Assembly (NCBI RefSeq): GCF_005405925.1
Contig: NZ_BJHV01000001.1
Location: forward strand, 7,626,001-7,690,000
Length of the DNA stretch: 64,000 nt
Reading direction: 5' to 3'
Source of the DNA: Streptomyces antimycoticus
GTDB taxonomy: Bacteria > Actinomycetota > Actinomycetes > Streptomycetales > Streptomycetaceae
A program made the position numbers and the translations under genes. Under the pieces are notes generated by a model. It saw only the letters and a program-made list of their open reading frames with translations. It was not told the DNA's origin and did no database searches. Positions 54,213-62,553 of the stretch are shown here, piece after piece (position 1 is the first letter of the stretch; every line of letters begins with the position of its first letter).

Positions 54213-55023
54213 GGCGGCGGATCTCCCCACGCAGTTCTTCGGTGATCTCAACGGACAGGTCGGCGACGGCCGAGTCCTCGATGCGGCGCGGCTGCGGAAT
54301 GTCCACCGTCCACTCGCGGACGACCCGCCCCGGCCGGGAGGACAGCAGCACCACGCGCTCGGCCAGTCGCACGGCCTCGCGGACGTTGTGGGTCACGAAC
54401 AGCACCGAGACGCCGGTCTCGCTCCAGATCCGGGTCAGCTCCTCGTGCAGCACATCGCGGGTGATGGCGTCGAGCGCGGCGAACGGCTCGTCCATCAGCA
54501 GCACGCTGGAGTCCTGCGCCAGCGCGCGGGCCAGTGCCACGCGCTGCCGCATACCGCCGGAGAGCTCGTGCACCCGCTTGCCGTAGGCGCCGCCGAGCCG
54601 CACCAGCTCCAGCAGCCGCTCGGCCTGCGGCCTGCGCTCCGCGCGCGGCACCCCGCGCAGCCGCAGCGCCAGCTCGATGTTCTTCCCCGCGGTCAGCCAC
54701 GGGAACAGGGCGTGCTCCTGGAACATCAGGGCCGGCCGGCCGCCGGGGACCTCGATGGCCCCCGCGGATGTCTTGTCCAAGCCGGCGATCAGATTGAGCA
54801 GGGTCGACTTACCGCAGCCGGAAGCGCCCAGGATGCAGACGAACTCGCCGGGCCGCACCTGGAGGTTGATGTCCTCGAGTACGGGCTGGGCCGCTCCGGG
54901 ACGGCCGAAGGACTTGTGGACGTGGGCGATCGATACGGATCCGGCGGTGTCGGCGGGGCCGGGTGAGCCCGCCGCCGCGGCGTCCGCCCGGTCGTCCTTC
55001 TCGGTGGTCAGCGCCGGGGACAT
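54199..55023 (-). CDS. ssuB: aliphatic sulfonate-type ABC transporter ATPase
   Basis: A 274-aa ATPase. Walker A is GASGCGKSTLLNLIAG, Q-loop ALMFQEHALFPWLT, signature LSGGMRQRVALARALAQD, Walker B VLLMDEPFAALD, H-loop LFVTHNVREAV. The NitT/TauT-type length and the DEPFAALD form fit SsuB. About 30 polar residues precede the conserved part. It lies between the permease (overlapping) and the binding lipoprotein, 67 bp apart. Confidence 0.92.
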   Translation of the reverse strand: MSPALTTEKDDRADAAAAGSPGPADTAGSVSIAHVHKSFGRPGAAQPVLEDINLQVRPGEFVCILGASGCGKSTLLNLIAGLDKTSAGAIEVPGGRPALMFQEHALFPWLTAGKNIELALRLRGVPRAERRPQAERLLELVRLGGAYGKRVHELSGGMRQRVALARALAQDSSVLLMDEPFAALDAITRDVLHEELTRIWSETGVSVLFVTHNVREAVRLAERVVLLSSRPGRVVREWTVDIPQPRRIEDSAVADLSVEITEELRGEIRRHGQQ

Positions 55024-55090
55024 CCGGTCACCTCCTGATGGATGGGTGCATGCGTACGTGCGTACCGTGCGTACGGGGACGGACGGGCGG

Positions 55091-56248
55091 CTACTTGACG
55101 CCGAGACCCGCGTCGGAGACGGTCGGCTTGCCCTCGGCCTTGAGGACCTTGTTCAGCGGGGCCAGGTCGTAGATGCCCTTGAGGTCGGGCTTCTCCAGGA
55201 GACCCGCCTGGACCGCGTGGTCCGCCTCGGTGTTCAGCGTCGAGGCCAGGGGGTCGTCGATGGCCTGGATGGACTTCCACGCCGGGTCGATCACCTCGGC
55301 GGGCAGCGGCTTGCCGGTCTCTTCCTTGAGCGCCGCGTTGGCCGCGTTCTTCGCCTGCTCGGGGTTGGCCTTGATGAAGGCGTTGGTCTTCACCGAGCCG
55401 CGCAGCACGGCCTCGACGACCTTCGGGTGCTCCTTCAGGAACTCCTGCCGGACGATCACATTCGTGATCACGAACTTCTTGTCCGGCCACAGCGAGGACT
55501 CGTCCAGCAGCACCTTGCCGCCATCGGCGACCAGCTTGGACGCGGTCGGCTCGGGCACCCACGCGCCGTCGATGGCACCGGACTTGTACGCGTCGGGGGT
55601 GACCTTGTTGTCGCTGCGGACCACCGACACATCGCCCTTGCCGCTCTGGGCGTCGACCTTCCAGCCCTTGCTCGCGGCCCAGTTGAGGAAGGCCACGTCC
55701 TGGGTGTTGCCCAGCTGCGGGGTGGCGATCTTCTTGCCCTTGACGTCGTTGAGCGTCTTGATCTTCTTCGGGTTGACCACCAGCTTGACGCCGCCGGACA
55801 CCGACCCGGAGATGATCCTGAGGTTGGAGCCGTGCGATTTCACATAGCCGTTGATGGCCGGCGACGGGCCGATCCAGCCGATGTCGATGGAGCCCGCGTT
55901 GAGCGCCTCGATCTCGGACGGACCGGCGTTGAAGACGAACGGCGACACCTTCGTGCCGTGCAGCTCCTGCTGGATCTGGCCGCCCTTGCGCAGGCCCACC
56001 AGCGCGGTGGCGTGGGTGAGGTTGGCGAAGTAGCCGACCTTCACCTTGTCCAGACCGTCGATCTTCTCACCGCCGGCCGCGGGAAGGGCCGAGGACCCCT
56101 GGTCGTCGGTCTTCTTCTGCGAGCCGTAGCCGCAGGCGCCCAGCGCGCCCATCAGCAGGGGAAGGACGGCCGCCGCCGCCAGGATCCGGGTGTGGCGGCG
56201 GGGGCGCTTGGCTGGTCGCGCGGGGAGCAGGGGCTCGGCAGACGACAC
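55091..56248 (-). CDS. ssuA: aliphatic sulfonate-type substrate-binding lipoprotein
   Basis: A 385-aa lipoprotein. The signal ends in the lipobox LGAC (GALGACGYGSQ). The mature part is a type-II NMT1/SsuA fold: VKVGYFANLTHATALVGLRKG, FNAGPSEIEALNAGSIDIGWIGPSPAINGYVKSHG, IATPQLGNTQDVAFLNWAASKG, GAWVPEPTASKLVADGG. The position after cysN and before ssuB places it in the sulfur block. The 201-bp spacer to cysN has no clear gene. Confidence 0.93.
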   Translation of the reverse strand: MSSAEPLLPARPAKRPRRHTRILAAAAVLPLLMGALGACGYGSQKKTDDQGSSALPAAGGEKIDGLDKVKVGYFANLTHATALVGLRKGGQIQQELHGTKVSPFVFNAGPSEIEALNAGSIDIGWIGPSPAINGYVKSHGSNLRIISGSVSGGVKLVVNPKKIKTLNDVKGKKIATPQLGNTQDVAFLNWAASKGWKVDAQSGKGDVSVVRSDNKVTPDAYKSGAIDGAWVPEPTASKLVADGGKVLLDESSLWPDKKFVITNVIVRQEFLKEHPKVVEAVLRGSVKTNAFIKANPEQAKNAANAALKEETGKPLPAEVIDPAWKSIQAIDDPLASTLNTEADHAVQAGLLEKPDLKGIYDLAPLNKVLKAEGKPTVSDAGLGVK

Positions 56249-56449
56249 GGAGGTGTTCCTCTCGACGGGCCGGGGCGGCGTCAGAGGACGCCCGGCAGAT
56301 CAGACGGTTTTCGGCGGCGGTGCTGGACAGAGGCGGACTGCGGCGTCAGCGCGCACATCGTCCGACCCCGCCCTGACCGCTGCCGAGCGCCCCGCTGCCT
56401 ACGCGGCCGCCCTCCTTGGCGAACGTCGAGAACACCTCACCGGCCATCG

Positions 56450-57817
56450 TCAGAAGTCCCATCCCTCGTCGTCCCGCGCGGCCTCGGCACCGTCGGCCGA
56501 CGCCGCGAAGGAGTCGCCCGCCATCCCGGCGGTGAGCGTGGTGCCGTCGGCCGGGTCGATCAGCAGGAAGGAACCGGTGCGCCGCGAGTCCTCGTACGCG
56601 TCCAGCGCCAGCGGCTCGGACGTACGGAGCACGACCCGGCCGATGTCATTGGCGGCCAGCTCACCCGGCGCCGGGTGGTGCGACAGATCGGCCAGCGTCA
56701 GCCGCGACGGAATGTCCTTGATGATCGCCTTCATGGTGCGGGTGGTGTGCTTGAGCAACACCCGGTCGCCCACCCGCAGCGGACGGTCGTGCAGATGGCA
56801 GACGGTGGCCTCGACGTCCTGGGTGGTCTTCGGGGCGTGGTCGCTCGGTGCGATCAGATCCCCGCGCGAGATGTCCAGGTCGTCGGCGAGCGTGACGGTC
56901 ACCGACTGCGGCGCCCACGCCACGTCCACCATCGCGCCCAGCGCGTCGATCCCGGTGATGGTGCTCGTCCGGCCGGACGGCAGCACGGTGACGGCGTCGC
57001 CGACGCGCAGCACACCGGAGGCGATCTGGCCCGCGTAGCCGCGGTAGTCGGGGTGCTCGGTGGTCTGCGGACGGATCACGAACTGCACCGGGAAACGCGC
57101 CGGGTCCTGGGACGGGTCGGTGCCCACCGGCACGGTCTCCAGGTGCTCCAGCACGGTCGGGCCGCCGTACCAGTCCATGTTCGCCGACGGGGTCACCACA
57201 TTGTCCCCGGCGAGCGCCGAGATCGGGATGGCCGTGATCTCGGGGACGCCCAGCGAGGCCGCGTAGGTGGTGAACTCCTCGGCGATGGCCGCGAAGACCG
57301 GCTCCGCGTAGTCCACCAGGTCCATCTTGTTGACGGCGAGGACCACATGCGGGACCCGCAGCAGGGCGGCGACCGCGGCATGCCGCCGGGTCTGCTCCAC
57401 CACGCCGTTGCGCGCGTCCACCAGGACGACCGCGAGCTCGGCCGTGGAGGCGCCGGTGACCATGTTGCGGGTGTACTGCACATGGCCGGGGGTGTCGGCG
57501 AGGATGAACCGCCGCTTGGGGGTGGCGAAGTAGCGGTAGGCGACATCGATGGTGATGCCCTGCTCCCGCTCCGCACGCAGCCCGTCCGTCAGCAGCGCCA
57601 GGTCCGGCGCCTCCTGGCCACGGCTGCGCGAGGCGTGCTCCACGGCCTCGAGCTGGTCGGCCAGCACCGACTTGGAGTCGTGCAGCAGCCGCCCGACCAG
57701 GGTGGACTTGCCGTCGTCCACCGAACCCGCGGTGGCGAACCGCAGTTGCGAGGTGGCCGCGGACCGCTCCACGGCGGCCGCCGCGGCCTGCTCCTCGGAC
57801 GTCAGATTGCTCGTCAT
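56450..57817 (-). CDS. cysN: sulfate adenylyltransferase subunit 1
   Basis: A 455-aa GTPase subunit; GTP hydrolysis drives APS synthesis by CysD. G1 is AGSVDDGKSTLVGRLLHDSK, G2 region EQGITIDVAYRYFAT, G3 ILADTPGHVQYTRNM, G4 AVNKMDLVD, then two beta-barrel domains. It lacks a fused CysC kinase, which is encoded separately. It starts 2 bp before the cysD stop region on the minus strand, so cysD and cysN are co-translated. It ends SADGAEAARDDEGWDF. Confidence 0.97.
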   Translation of the reverse strand: MTSNLTSEEQAAAAAVERSAATSQLRFATAGSVDDGKSTLVGRLLHDSKSVLADQLEAVEHASRSRGQEAPDLALLTDGLRAEREQGITIDVAYRYFATPKRRFILADTPGHVQYTRNMVTGASTAELAVVLVDARNGVVEQTRRHAAVAALLRVPHVVLAVNKMDLVDYAEPVFAAIAEEFTTYAASLGVPEITAIPISALAGDNVVTPSANMDWYGGPTVLEHLETVPVGTDPSQDPARFPVQFVIRPQTTEHPDYRGYAGQIASGVLRVGDAVTVLPSGRTSTITGIDALGAMVDVAWAPQSVTVTLADDLDISRGDLIAPSDHAPKTTQDVEATVCHLHDRPLRVGDRVLLKHTTRTMKAIIKDIPSRLTLADLSHHPAPGELAANDIGRVVLRTSEPLALDAYEDSRRTGSFLLIDPADGTTLTAGMAGDSFAASADGAEAARDDEGWDF

Positions 57818-57819
57818 CG

Positions 57820-58758
57820 TTAGAAGTACCCCTCGCGCTTGCGGTCCTCCATCGCGGCCTCCGACAGCTTGTCGTCGGCGCGGGTCGCACCCCGCTCGGT
57901 CAGCCGGGAGGCGGCTATCTCATCGATGACCTGCTCAATGGTCACCGCGTCCGACTCGACGGCACCGGTGCAGGACATGTCGCCCACGGTGCGGTAGCGC
58001 ACCATGCGCCGCTCCACGGTCTCGTCGTCCTTCGGACCGCCCCACTCACCGGGCGCCAGCCACATGCCACTGCGCCGGAAGACCTCGCGCTCATGTGCGT
58101 AGTAGATCTGCGGCAGGTCGATCTTCTCGCGGGCGATGTACTGCCACACGTCCAGCTCGGTCCAGTTGGAGAGCGGGAAGACCCGGACATGCTCACCGGG
58201 GGAGTGGCGGCCGTTGTAGAGCTGCCACAGCTCCGGGCGCTGCCGCCGCGGGTCCCAGCCGCCGAACTCGTCCCGGAGGGAGAACACCCGCTCCTTGGCG
58301 CGCGCCTTCTCCTCGTCCCGGCGGCCACCGCCGAAGACCGCGTCGAAGCGGTTCTTGTCGATGGCGTCCAGCAGCGGGACGGTCTGCAGCGGATTGCGGG
58401 TGCCGTCCGGGCGCTCGCGCAGCCGGCCGTCGTCGATGAACTCCTGGACCGAGGCCACATGCAGCCGCAGCCCATGCCGGGCGACCGTGTTGTCCCGGTA
58501 GTCGATGACCTCGGGGAAGTTGTGCCCGGTGTCCACGTGGAGCAGCGAGAACGGGACCGCCGCCGGGGCGAAGGCCTTGAGCGCGAGATGGAGCATGACG
58601 ATGGAGTCCTTGCCACCGGAGAACAGGATCACCGGCCGCTCGAACTCACCTGCCACCTCACGGAAGATGTGCACCGCCTCGGACTCCAACGCGTCCAAGT
58701 GCGCGAGCGCGTACAGGCCCGCGCCCTCTTCCGCGTTGATCGCCGTCACGGTCGTCAT
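57820..58758 (-). CDS. cysD: sulfate adenylyltransferase subunit 2
   Basis: A 312-aa ATP-PPase-type adenylyltransferase. The PP-loop is PVILFSGGKDSIVMLHLALKAF, then LLHVDTGHNFPEVIDYRD, DAVFGGGRRDEEKARAKERVFSLRDEFGGWDPRRQRPELW, VRVFPLSNWTELDVWQYI and the C-terminal DRKREGYF. Makes APS from ATP and sulfate with CysN. ATG 58758 follows a GAAAGGGGC site. The 130-bp gap to cysC has no gene. Confidence 0.97.
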   Translation of the reverse strand: MTTVTAINAEEGAGLYALAHLDALESEAVHIFREVAGEFERPVILFSGGKDSIVMLHLALKAFAPAAVPFSLLHVDTGHNFPEVIDYRDNTVARHGLRLHVASVQEFIDDGRLRERPDGTRNPLQTVPLLDAIDKNRFDAVFGGGRRDEEKARAKERVFSLRDEFGGWDPRRQRPELWQLYNGRHSPGEHVRVFPLSNWTELDVWQYIAREKIDLPQIYYAHEREVFRRSGMWLAPGEWGGPKDDETVERRMVRYRTVGDMSCTGAVESDAVTIEQVIDEIAASRLTERGATRADDKLSEAAMEDRKREGYF

Positions 58759-58888
58759 GCCGCGCCCCTTTCGTTCGCTCGGCTGCGGTAGTAGCTTCCC
58801 GTCATATCGGCGGATTCCTCGCCGTGGGCCCGGCCCCCGGGTGCGGGGAGCGTCGTGGCCCGCGATGCGATGGCCGCGGGTGCGTGGC

Positions 58889-59437
58889 TCACAGCAGTCC
58901 CCGTTCACTCAACAGCAACCGCACCTCGGCCGCCGACTCCTGCACGCTGTTCCTGTGGGTTTCGATGCGCAGATCCGGGTCGGCAGGGGCCTCGTAGGGG
59001 TCGTCCACACCGGTCAGCCCCGAAATCTCCCCCGCGGCCTGCTTCGCGTACAGCCCCTTCACATCCCGCTCCGAGCACACCTCGACGGACGTGGCGACAT
59101 GCACCTCCAGATACGGGGTGCCCTCGCGCTGGTGGCGCTTGCGCACCGCCTCGCGGCTGTCCACGTACGGCGCGATGACCGGCACCAGCACCGTGACGCC
59201 GTGGGAGGCGAGCATCTCGGCGACGAAGCCGATGCGCTGGACGTTGGTGTGCCGGTCCTCGCGGGAGAAACCGAGCCCCGAGGAGAGGAACTCGCGGATC
59301 TCGTCACCGTCGAGCACCTCCACCCGGCGGCCCTCGCCGCGCAGCCGCTCGGCCAGCGCATAGGCGATCGTGGTCTTTCCCGCGCTCGGCAGACCGGTCA
59401 GCCACACCGTGGCACCGGTGGTCGTGGGGGCGCTCAT
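58889..59437 (-). CDS. cysC: adenylylsulfate kinase
   Basis: A 182-aa APS kinase making PAPS. P-loop TGLPSAGKTTIAYALAERL, then VLDGDEIREFLSSGLGFSREDRHTNVQRIGFVAEML, VPVIAPYVDSREAVRKRH, FVATSVEVCSERDVKGLYAKQAAGEISGLTGVDDPYE-like segments. ATG 59437 (MSAPTTTG) has CAGGAG at proper distance; an upstream ATG at 59461 overlaps the cysH stop by one base and would add 8 residues. Whether PAPS is needed when CysH is of the APS type is discussed in the findings. Confidence 0.95.
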   Translation of the reverse strand: MSAPTTTGATVWLTGLPSAGKTTIAYALAERLRGEGRRVEVLDGDEIREFLSSGLGFSREDRHTNVQRIGFVAEMLASHGVTVLVPVIAPYVDSREAVRKRHQREGTPYLEVHVATSVEVCSERDVKGLYAKQAAGEISGLTGVDDPYEAPADPDLRIETHRNSVQESAAEVRLLLSERGLL

Positions 59438-59460
59438 CTCGTTCTCCTGGTCGACAGCCA

Positions 59461-60159
59461 TCAGCCGTGCAGCCCGCATTCGGTTTTATTGCTCCCCGCC
59501 CAGCGGCCGGACCGAATGTCCTCGCCCTCCAGAACCCGGCGGGTGCAGGGCGCGCAGCCTACCGACGGATAGCCGTCCATCAGCAGGGGGTTGGTCAGCA
59601 CACCGTGCTCGGCGATATAGGCGTCGACATCCGCTTGGGTCCAGCGGGCGATCGGGGAGATCTTCACCTTACGGCGACGCGCGTCCCAGCCAACGACCGG
59701 GGTATTGGCGCGGGTTGGCGATTCGTCCCGGCGCAATCCCGTGGCCCAGGCGTCATACTCCCGCAACCCCTCCTCAAGGGGCTGGACCTTGCGCAGGGCG
59801 CAGCACAGGTCGGGGTTGCGGTCATGCAGCCGGGGGCCGTACTCGGCGTCCTGCTCGGCGACCGTCTGACGAGGCGTCAGGGTGATGACGTTGACATCCA
59901 TCACCGCGGCCACCGCGTCACGGGTGCCGATGGTCTCGGGGAAGTGGTAGCCGGTGTCGAGGAAGACCACATCGACACCGGGGAAGGCGCGGGAGGCGAG
60001 ATGCGCCACCACCGCGTCCTCCATCGAGGAGGTGACGCAGAAACGCGATCCGAAGGTGTCCGCAGCCCAGCGCAGGATCTCCAGCGCGGGGGCGTCCTCG
60101 AGGTCCTGGCCCGCCTTCTCGGCGAGCCCCTCGAGGTCGGTGTGCGCAAGCCGGGTCAT
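59461..60159 (-). CDS. cysH: assimilatory APS/PAPS reductase
   Basis: A 232-aa reductase producing sulfite. FCVTSSMEDAVVAHLASRAFPG and VVFLDTGYHFPETIGTRD are the PP-loop-like core. Four cysteines in LCCALRKVQPL and VGCAPCTRRV ligate a 4Fe-4S cluster, a feature of APS-type reductases. The redox-active cysteine is in TECGLHG at the C terminus. Overlaps the small zinc-ribbon gene by 4 bp. Confidence 0.96.
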   Translation of the reverse strand: MTRLAHTDLEGLAEKAGQDLEDAPALEILRWAADTFGSRFCVTSSMEDAVVAHLASRAFPGVDVVFLDTGYHFPETIGTRDAVAAVMDVNVITLTPRQTVAEQDAEYGPRLHDRNPDLCCALRKVQPLEEGLREYDAWATGLRRDESPTRANTPVVGWDARRRKVKISPIARWTQADVDAYIAEHGVLTNPLLMDGYPSVGCAPCTRRVLEGEDIRSGRWAGSNKTECGLHG

Positions 60160-60341
60160 ATCGCCGTGTCCCCTTCATCGATCGGGTCGCGCCGCAGGCC
60201 CTTGGCCAACAGCCCGAGGAACGACAGGCGGAACGCTCGATTGCAGGACGCGCATTCCCACGCGCCGTGGCCCTCCTCGGAGGGACGCAGGTCCTCGTCC
60301 CCGCAGTAAGGGCAGTAGAACGGGGCAGCGCGCTCGCTCAC
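60156..60341 (-). CDS. small zinc-ribbon protein of the sulfite reductase operon
   Basis: A 61-aa protein: GTG 60341, SERAAPFYCPYCGDEDLRPS, WECASCNRAFRLSFLGLLAKG. Two CxxC pairs form a zinc ribbon or may hold an iron-sulfur cluster. It is always found between the sulfite reductase and cysH genes in Streptomyces as far as known (the S. coelicolor SCO6101 position), which suggests a role in electron or sulfur delivery. Ribosome site GGGAGG. Function unproven. Confidence 0.85.
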   Translation of the reverse strand: MSERAAPFYCPYCGDEDLRPSEEGHGAWECASCNRAFRLSFLGLLAKGLRRDPIDEGDTAI

Positions 60342-60358
60342 CGTGCCTCCCGCTCGGT

Positions 60359-60450
60359 CCCGGCGCGCTCTGCTGCGCAGGCGTCCTCCGTCACTGCTCG
60401 CTCCTTCGTCGCTGCGCGGCTCCTCAGCCCAGCCTGCGCAGCGCGCCGGG
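60359..60450 (-). other. long inverted repeat inside the sulfur operon
   Basis: Arms CCCGGCGCGC-TCTGC-TGCGCAGG (60359-60381) and CCTGCGCAGCGCGCCGGG (60433-60450), 18 bp paired with one 5-nt bulge, loop of about 51 nt. It lies in the 115-bp spacer between the sulfite reductase stop and the zinc-ribbon start. It may set the ratio of upstream to downstream transcript by processing or partial termination. Confidence 0.7.
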
Positions 60451-60456
60451 ACACGC

Positions 60457-62151
60457 TCATTTGAGAGACTCCTCACTGGCCCGTGCCGCCCAGGTGGCGA
60501 AGCGCTCGCCGTCCTCGCGCTCCTCCTGGAAGCGGTGCAGCAGCCGCTCCACATAGTCGGGGAGCTCGGTGGCGGTGACCTTCAGCCCGCGCACCTTGCG
60601 GCCGAAGCCCGGCTCCAGGCCCAGGGCGCCGCCCAGGTGCACCTGGTAGCCCTCGACCTGCTCGCCGCCCGCGTCCATGACCAGCTGGCCCTTGAGACCG
60701 ATGTCCGCGACCTGGATACGGGCGCAGGCGTTCGGGCAGCCGTTGAGGTTGATGGTGATCGGCTCGTCGAACTCGGGCAGCCGGCGCTCCAGCTCGTCGA
60801 TGAGCGAGGAGCCACGCTGCTTGGTCTCGACGATCGCCAGCTTGCAGAACTCGATCCCGGTGCAGGCCATCGTGCCGCGGCGGAACGGGGACGGCTTGAC
60901 CTGGAGGTCCAGCGCCTCCAGCCCCGCGACCAGCGACTCCACCTGGTCCTCGGTCACATCGAGCACGATCATCTTCTGCTCGACGGTGGTGGTCAGCCGC
61001 CCGGAGCCATGCGCCTCGGCCAGGTCGGCGATCTTGGTGAGGGTCGCCCCGTCCACCCGGCCGACGCGCGGCGCGAAGCCCACGTAGTAGCGGCCGTCCT
61101 GCTGGCGGTGGACGCCGATGTGGTCCCGCCACCGCTGGACGGGCTCCTCGGGCGCCGGGCCGTCGGACAGCGGGCGCTTCAGGTACTCGTCCTCCAGCAC
61201 CTGGCGGAACTTCTCGGGACCCCAGTCGGCGACCAGGAACTTCAGCCGGGCGCGGGTGCGCAGCCGGCGGTAGCCGTAGTCACGGAAGATCGAGACGACC
61301 CCGGCCCAGACCTCGGGGACGTCCTCCAGCGGCACCCAGGCGCCGAGCCGGATGCCGATCTTGGGGTTGGTGGAGAGACCGCCGCCGACCCACAGGTCGA
61401 AACCGGGGCCGTGCTCGGGATGGCGCACACCGACGAACGCGACGTCGTTGATCTCGTGCACCACATCGAGCACCGGGGACCCGGAGATCGCGGTCTTGAA
61501 CTTGCGCGGCAGGTTGGAGAACTCCTTGCTGCCGATGTAGCGCCGGTGGATCTCGTCGATGGCGGAGGTGCCGTCGATGATCTCGTCCTCGGCGATCCCG
61601 GCCACCGGGGAGCCGATGATCACGCGCGGGGTGTCGCCGCACGCCTCGGTGGTGGACAGCCCAACGGCCTCCAGGCGCTTCCAGATCTCGGGCACGTCCT
61701 CGATCCGGATCCAGTGGTACTGGACGTTCTGCCGGTCGGTGATGTCCGCCGTGCCGCGCGCGAACTCCTCCGAGATCTCGCCGACGACGCGGAGCTGCTC
61801 GGTGGTGAGCCGGCCGCCGTCGATCCGGACGCGCATCATGAAGTGCTCGTCGTCCAGCTCCTCCGGCTCCAGGATCGCGGTCTTGCCGCCGTCGATCCCG
61901 GGCTTGCGCTGGGTGTACAGACCCCACCAGCGCATCCGGCCGCGCAGATCGGCGCCGTCGATGGAGTCGAATCCCCGATGGGCGTAGATCGTCTCAATGC
62001 GTGTCCGCACATTGAGACCGTCGTCGTCCTTCTTGGTCTGCTCATTGCCGTTGAGGGGGGTGAAGTGCCCCGCGGCCCACTGGCCTTCGCCGCGGTGGCG
62101 TCCGGCCTTGCGGCGGGGCGTAGCGCTTGCGCGTTCCGGGGTGGCAGCCAT
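60457..62151 (-). CDS. ferredoxin-dependent sulfite reductase
   Basis: A 564-aa siroheme/4Fe-4S enzyme reducing sulfite to sulfide with ferredoxin, like mycobacterial SirA/NirA. The cluster cysteines are in ACTGIEFCKLA (C-x5-C) and NLNGCPNACARI (C-x3-C). The siroheme arginines lie in ITDRQNVQYHWIRIEDVP and GRLTTTVEQKMI. The N-terminal GEGQWAAGHFTPLNGNEQTKKDDDGLNVRTRIETIYAHRGF is family-typical. ATG 62151. A cysteine-type leader peptide precedes it by 226 bp. It could be annotated as nitrite reductase, but the cys context decides for sulfite. Confidence 0.95.
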   Translation of the reverse strand: MAATPERASATPRRKAGRHRGEGQWAAGHFTPLNGNEQTKKDDDGLNVRTRIETIYAHRGFDSIDGADLRGRMRWWGLYTQRKPGIDGGKTAILEPEELDDEHFMMRVRIDGGRLTTEQLRVVGEISEEFARGTADITDRQNVQYHWIRIEDVPEIWKRLEAVGLSTTEACGDTPRVIIGSPVAGIAEDEIIDGTSAIDEIHRRYIGSKEFSNLPRKFKTAISGSPVLDVVHEINDVAFVGVRHPEHGPGFDLWVGGGLSTNPKIGIRLGAWVPLEDVPEVWAGVVSIFRDYGYRRLRTRARLKFLVADWGPEKFRQVLEDEYLKRPLSDGPAPEEPVQRWRDHIGVHRQQDGRYYVGFAPRVGRVDGATLTKIADLAEAHGSGRLTTTVEQKMIVLDVTEDQVESLVAGLEALDLQVKPSPFRRGTMACTGIEFCKLAIVETKQRGSSLIDELERRLPEFDEPITINLNGCPNACARIQVADIGLKGQLVMDAGGEQVEGYQVHLGGALGLEPGFGRKVRGLKVTATELPDYVERLLHRFQEEREDGERFATWAARASEESLK

Positions 62152-62377
62152 GGCGGTGTGTGTCCTTCGATGCGACTCTGGTGCGGCGGGTGGTACGTCG
62201 GCGCGCACCGTCTGACCTGCGTGTGCGCAGGCGGGCAGGGAGTACGGCGGTGGCCGGTGCGAGATGCGGCGGGGAGGTGTCGAGGCGTGCGCGCTCGCCC
62301 ACGTCGTCGGGGGCGGCGAGGGGTGCGGGGGATGCTGTGGTGCTGCCCGGGGCTTCAGAGCCCTGTCGAGGTGCGGG

Positions 62378-62437
62378 TCAGCCCGCCGGACAGATGGCGC
62401 TGGACATGCGGCCGAGATCGACGTGGCGTCGACTCAC
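62378..62437 (-). CDS. cysteine leader peptide
   Basis: GTG-started 19-aa peptide MSRRHVDLGRMSSAICPAG, followed by TGA, 226 nt upstream of the sulfite reductase start. This is the conserved actinobacterial leader (RRHVDL-R-SSAIC pattern) placed before cysteine and sulfur genes. The near-terminal Cys codon should make the ribosome stall when charged Cys-tRNA is scarce and change expression downstream. Confidence 0.9.
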   Translation of the reverse strand: MSRRHVDLGRMSSAICPAG

Positions 62438-62477
62438 CAAGGCAATTCCAGCTCGAGACATGATGGAAGCGTCGCAT

Positions 62478-62499
62478 GGTGGTCTCTGGCGAGTCCACC
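62478..62499. promoter_or_regulatory. dyad upstream of the cysteine leader
   Basis: GGTGGTCTC-TGGC-GAGTCCACC, arms matching at 8 of 9 positions, 41 bp upstream of the leader start in the 116-bp spacer to the GNAT gene. A candidate operator for a sulfur regulator. Confidence 0.5.
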
Positions 62500-62553
62500 T
62501 TTATCCACTATGCGGACAAATCTGTCTCGCATCGCAAGACGTTGTGGTGTTGG

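Noticed and set aside
56281..56358. 25-codon frame (MCALTPQSASVQHRRR) upstream of the sulfonate-binding lipoprotein
   Set aside because: Only a weak ribosome site and no match to the cysteine leader pattern; cannot be told from chance in a 201-bp spacer.
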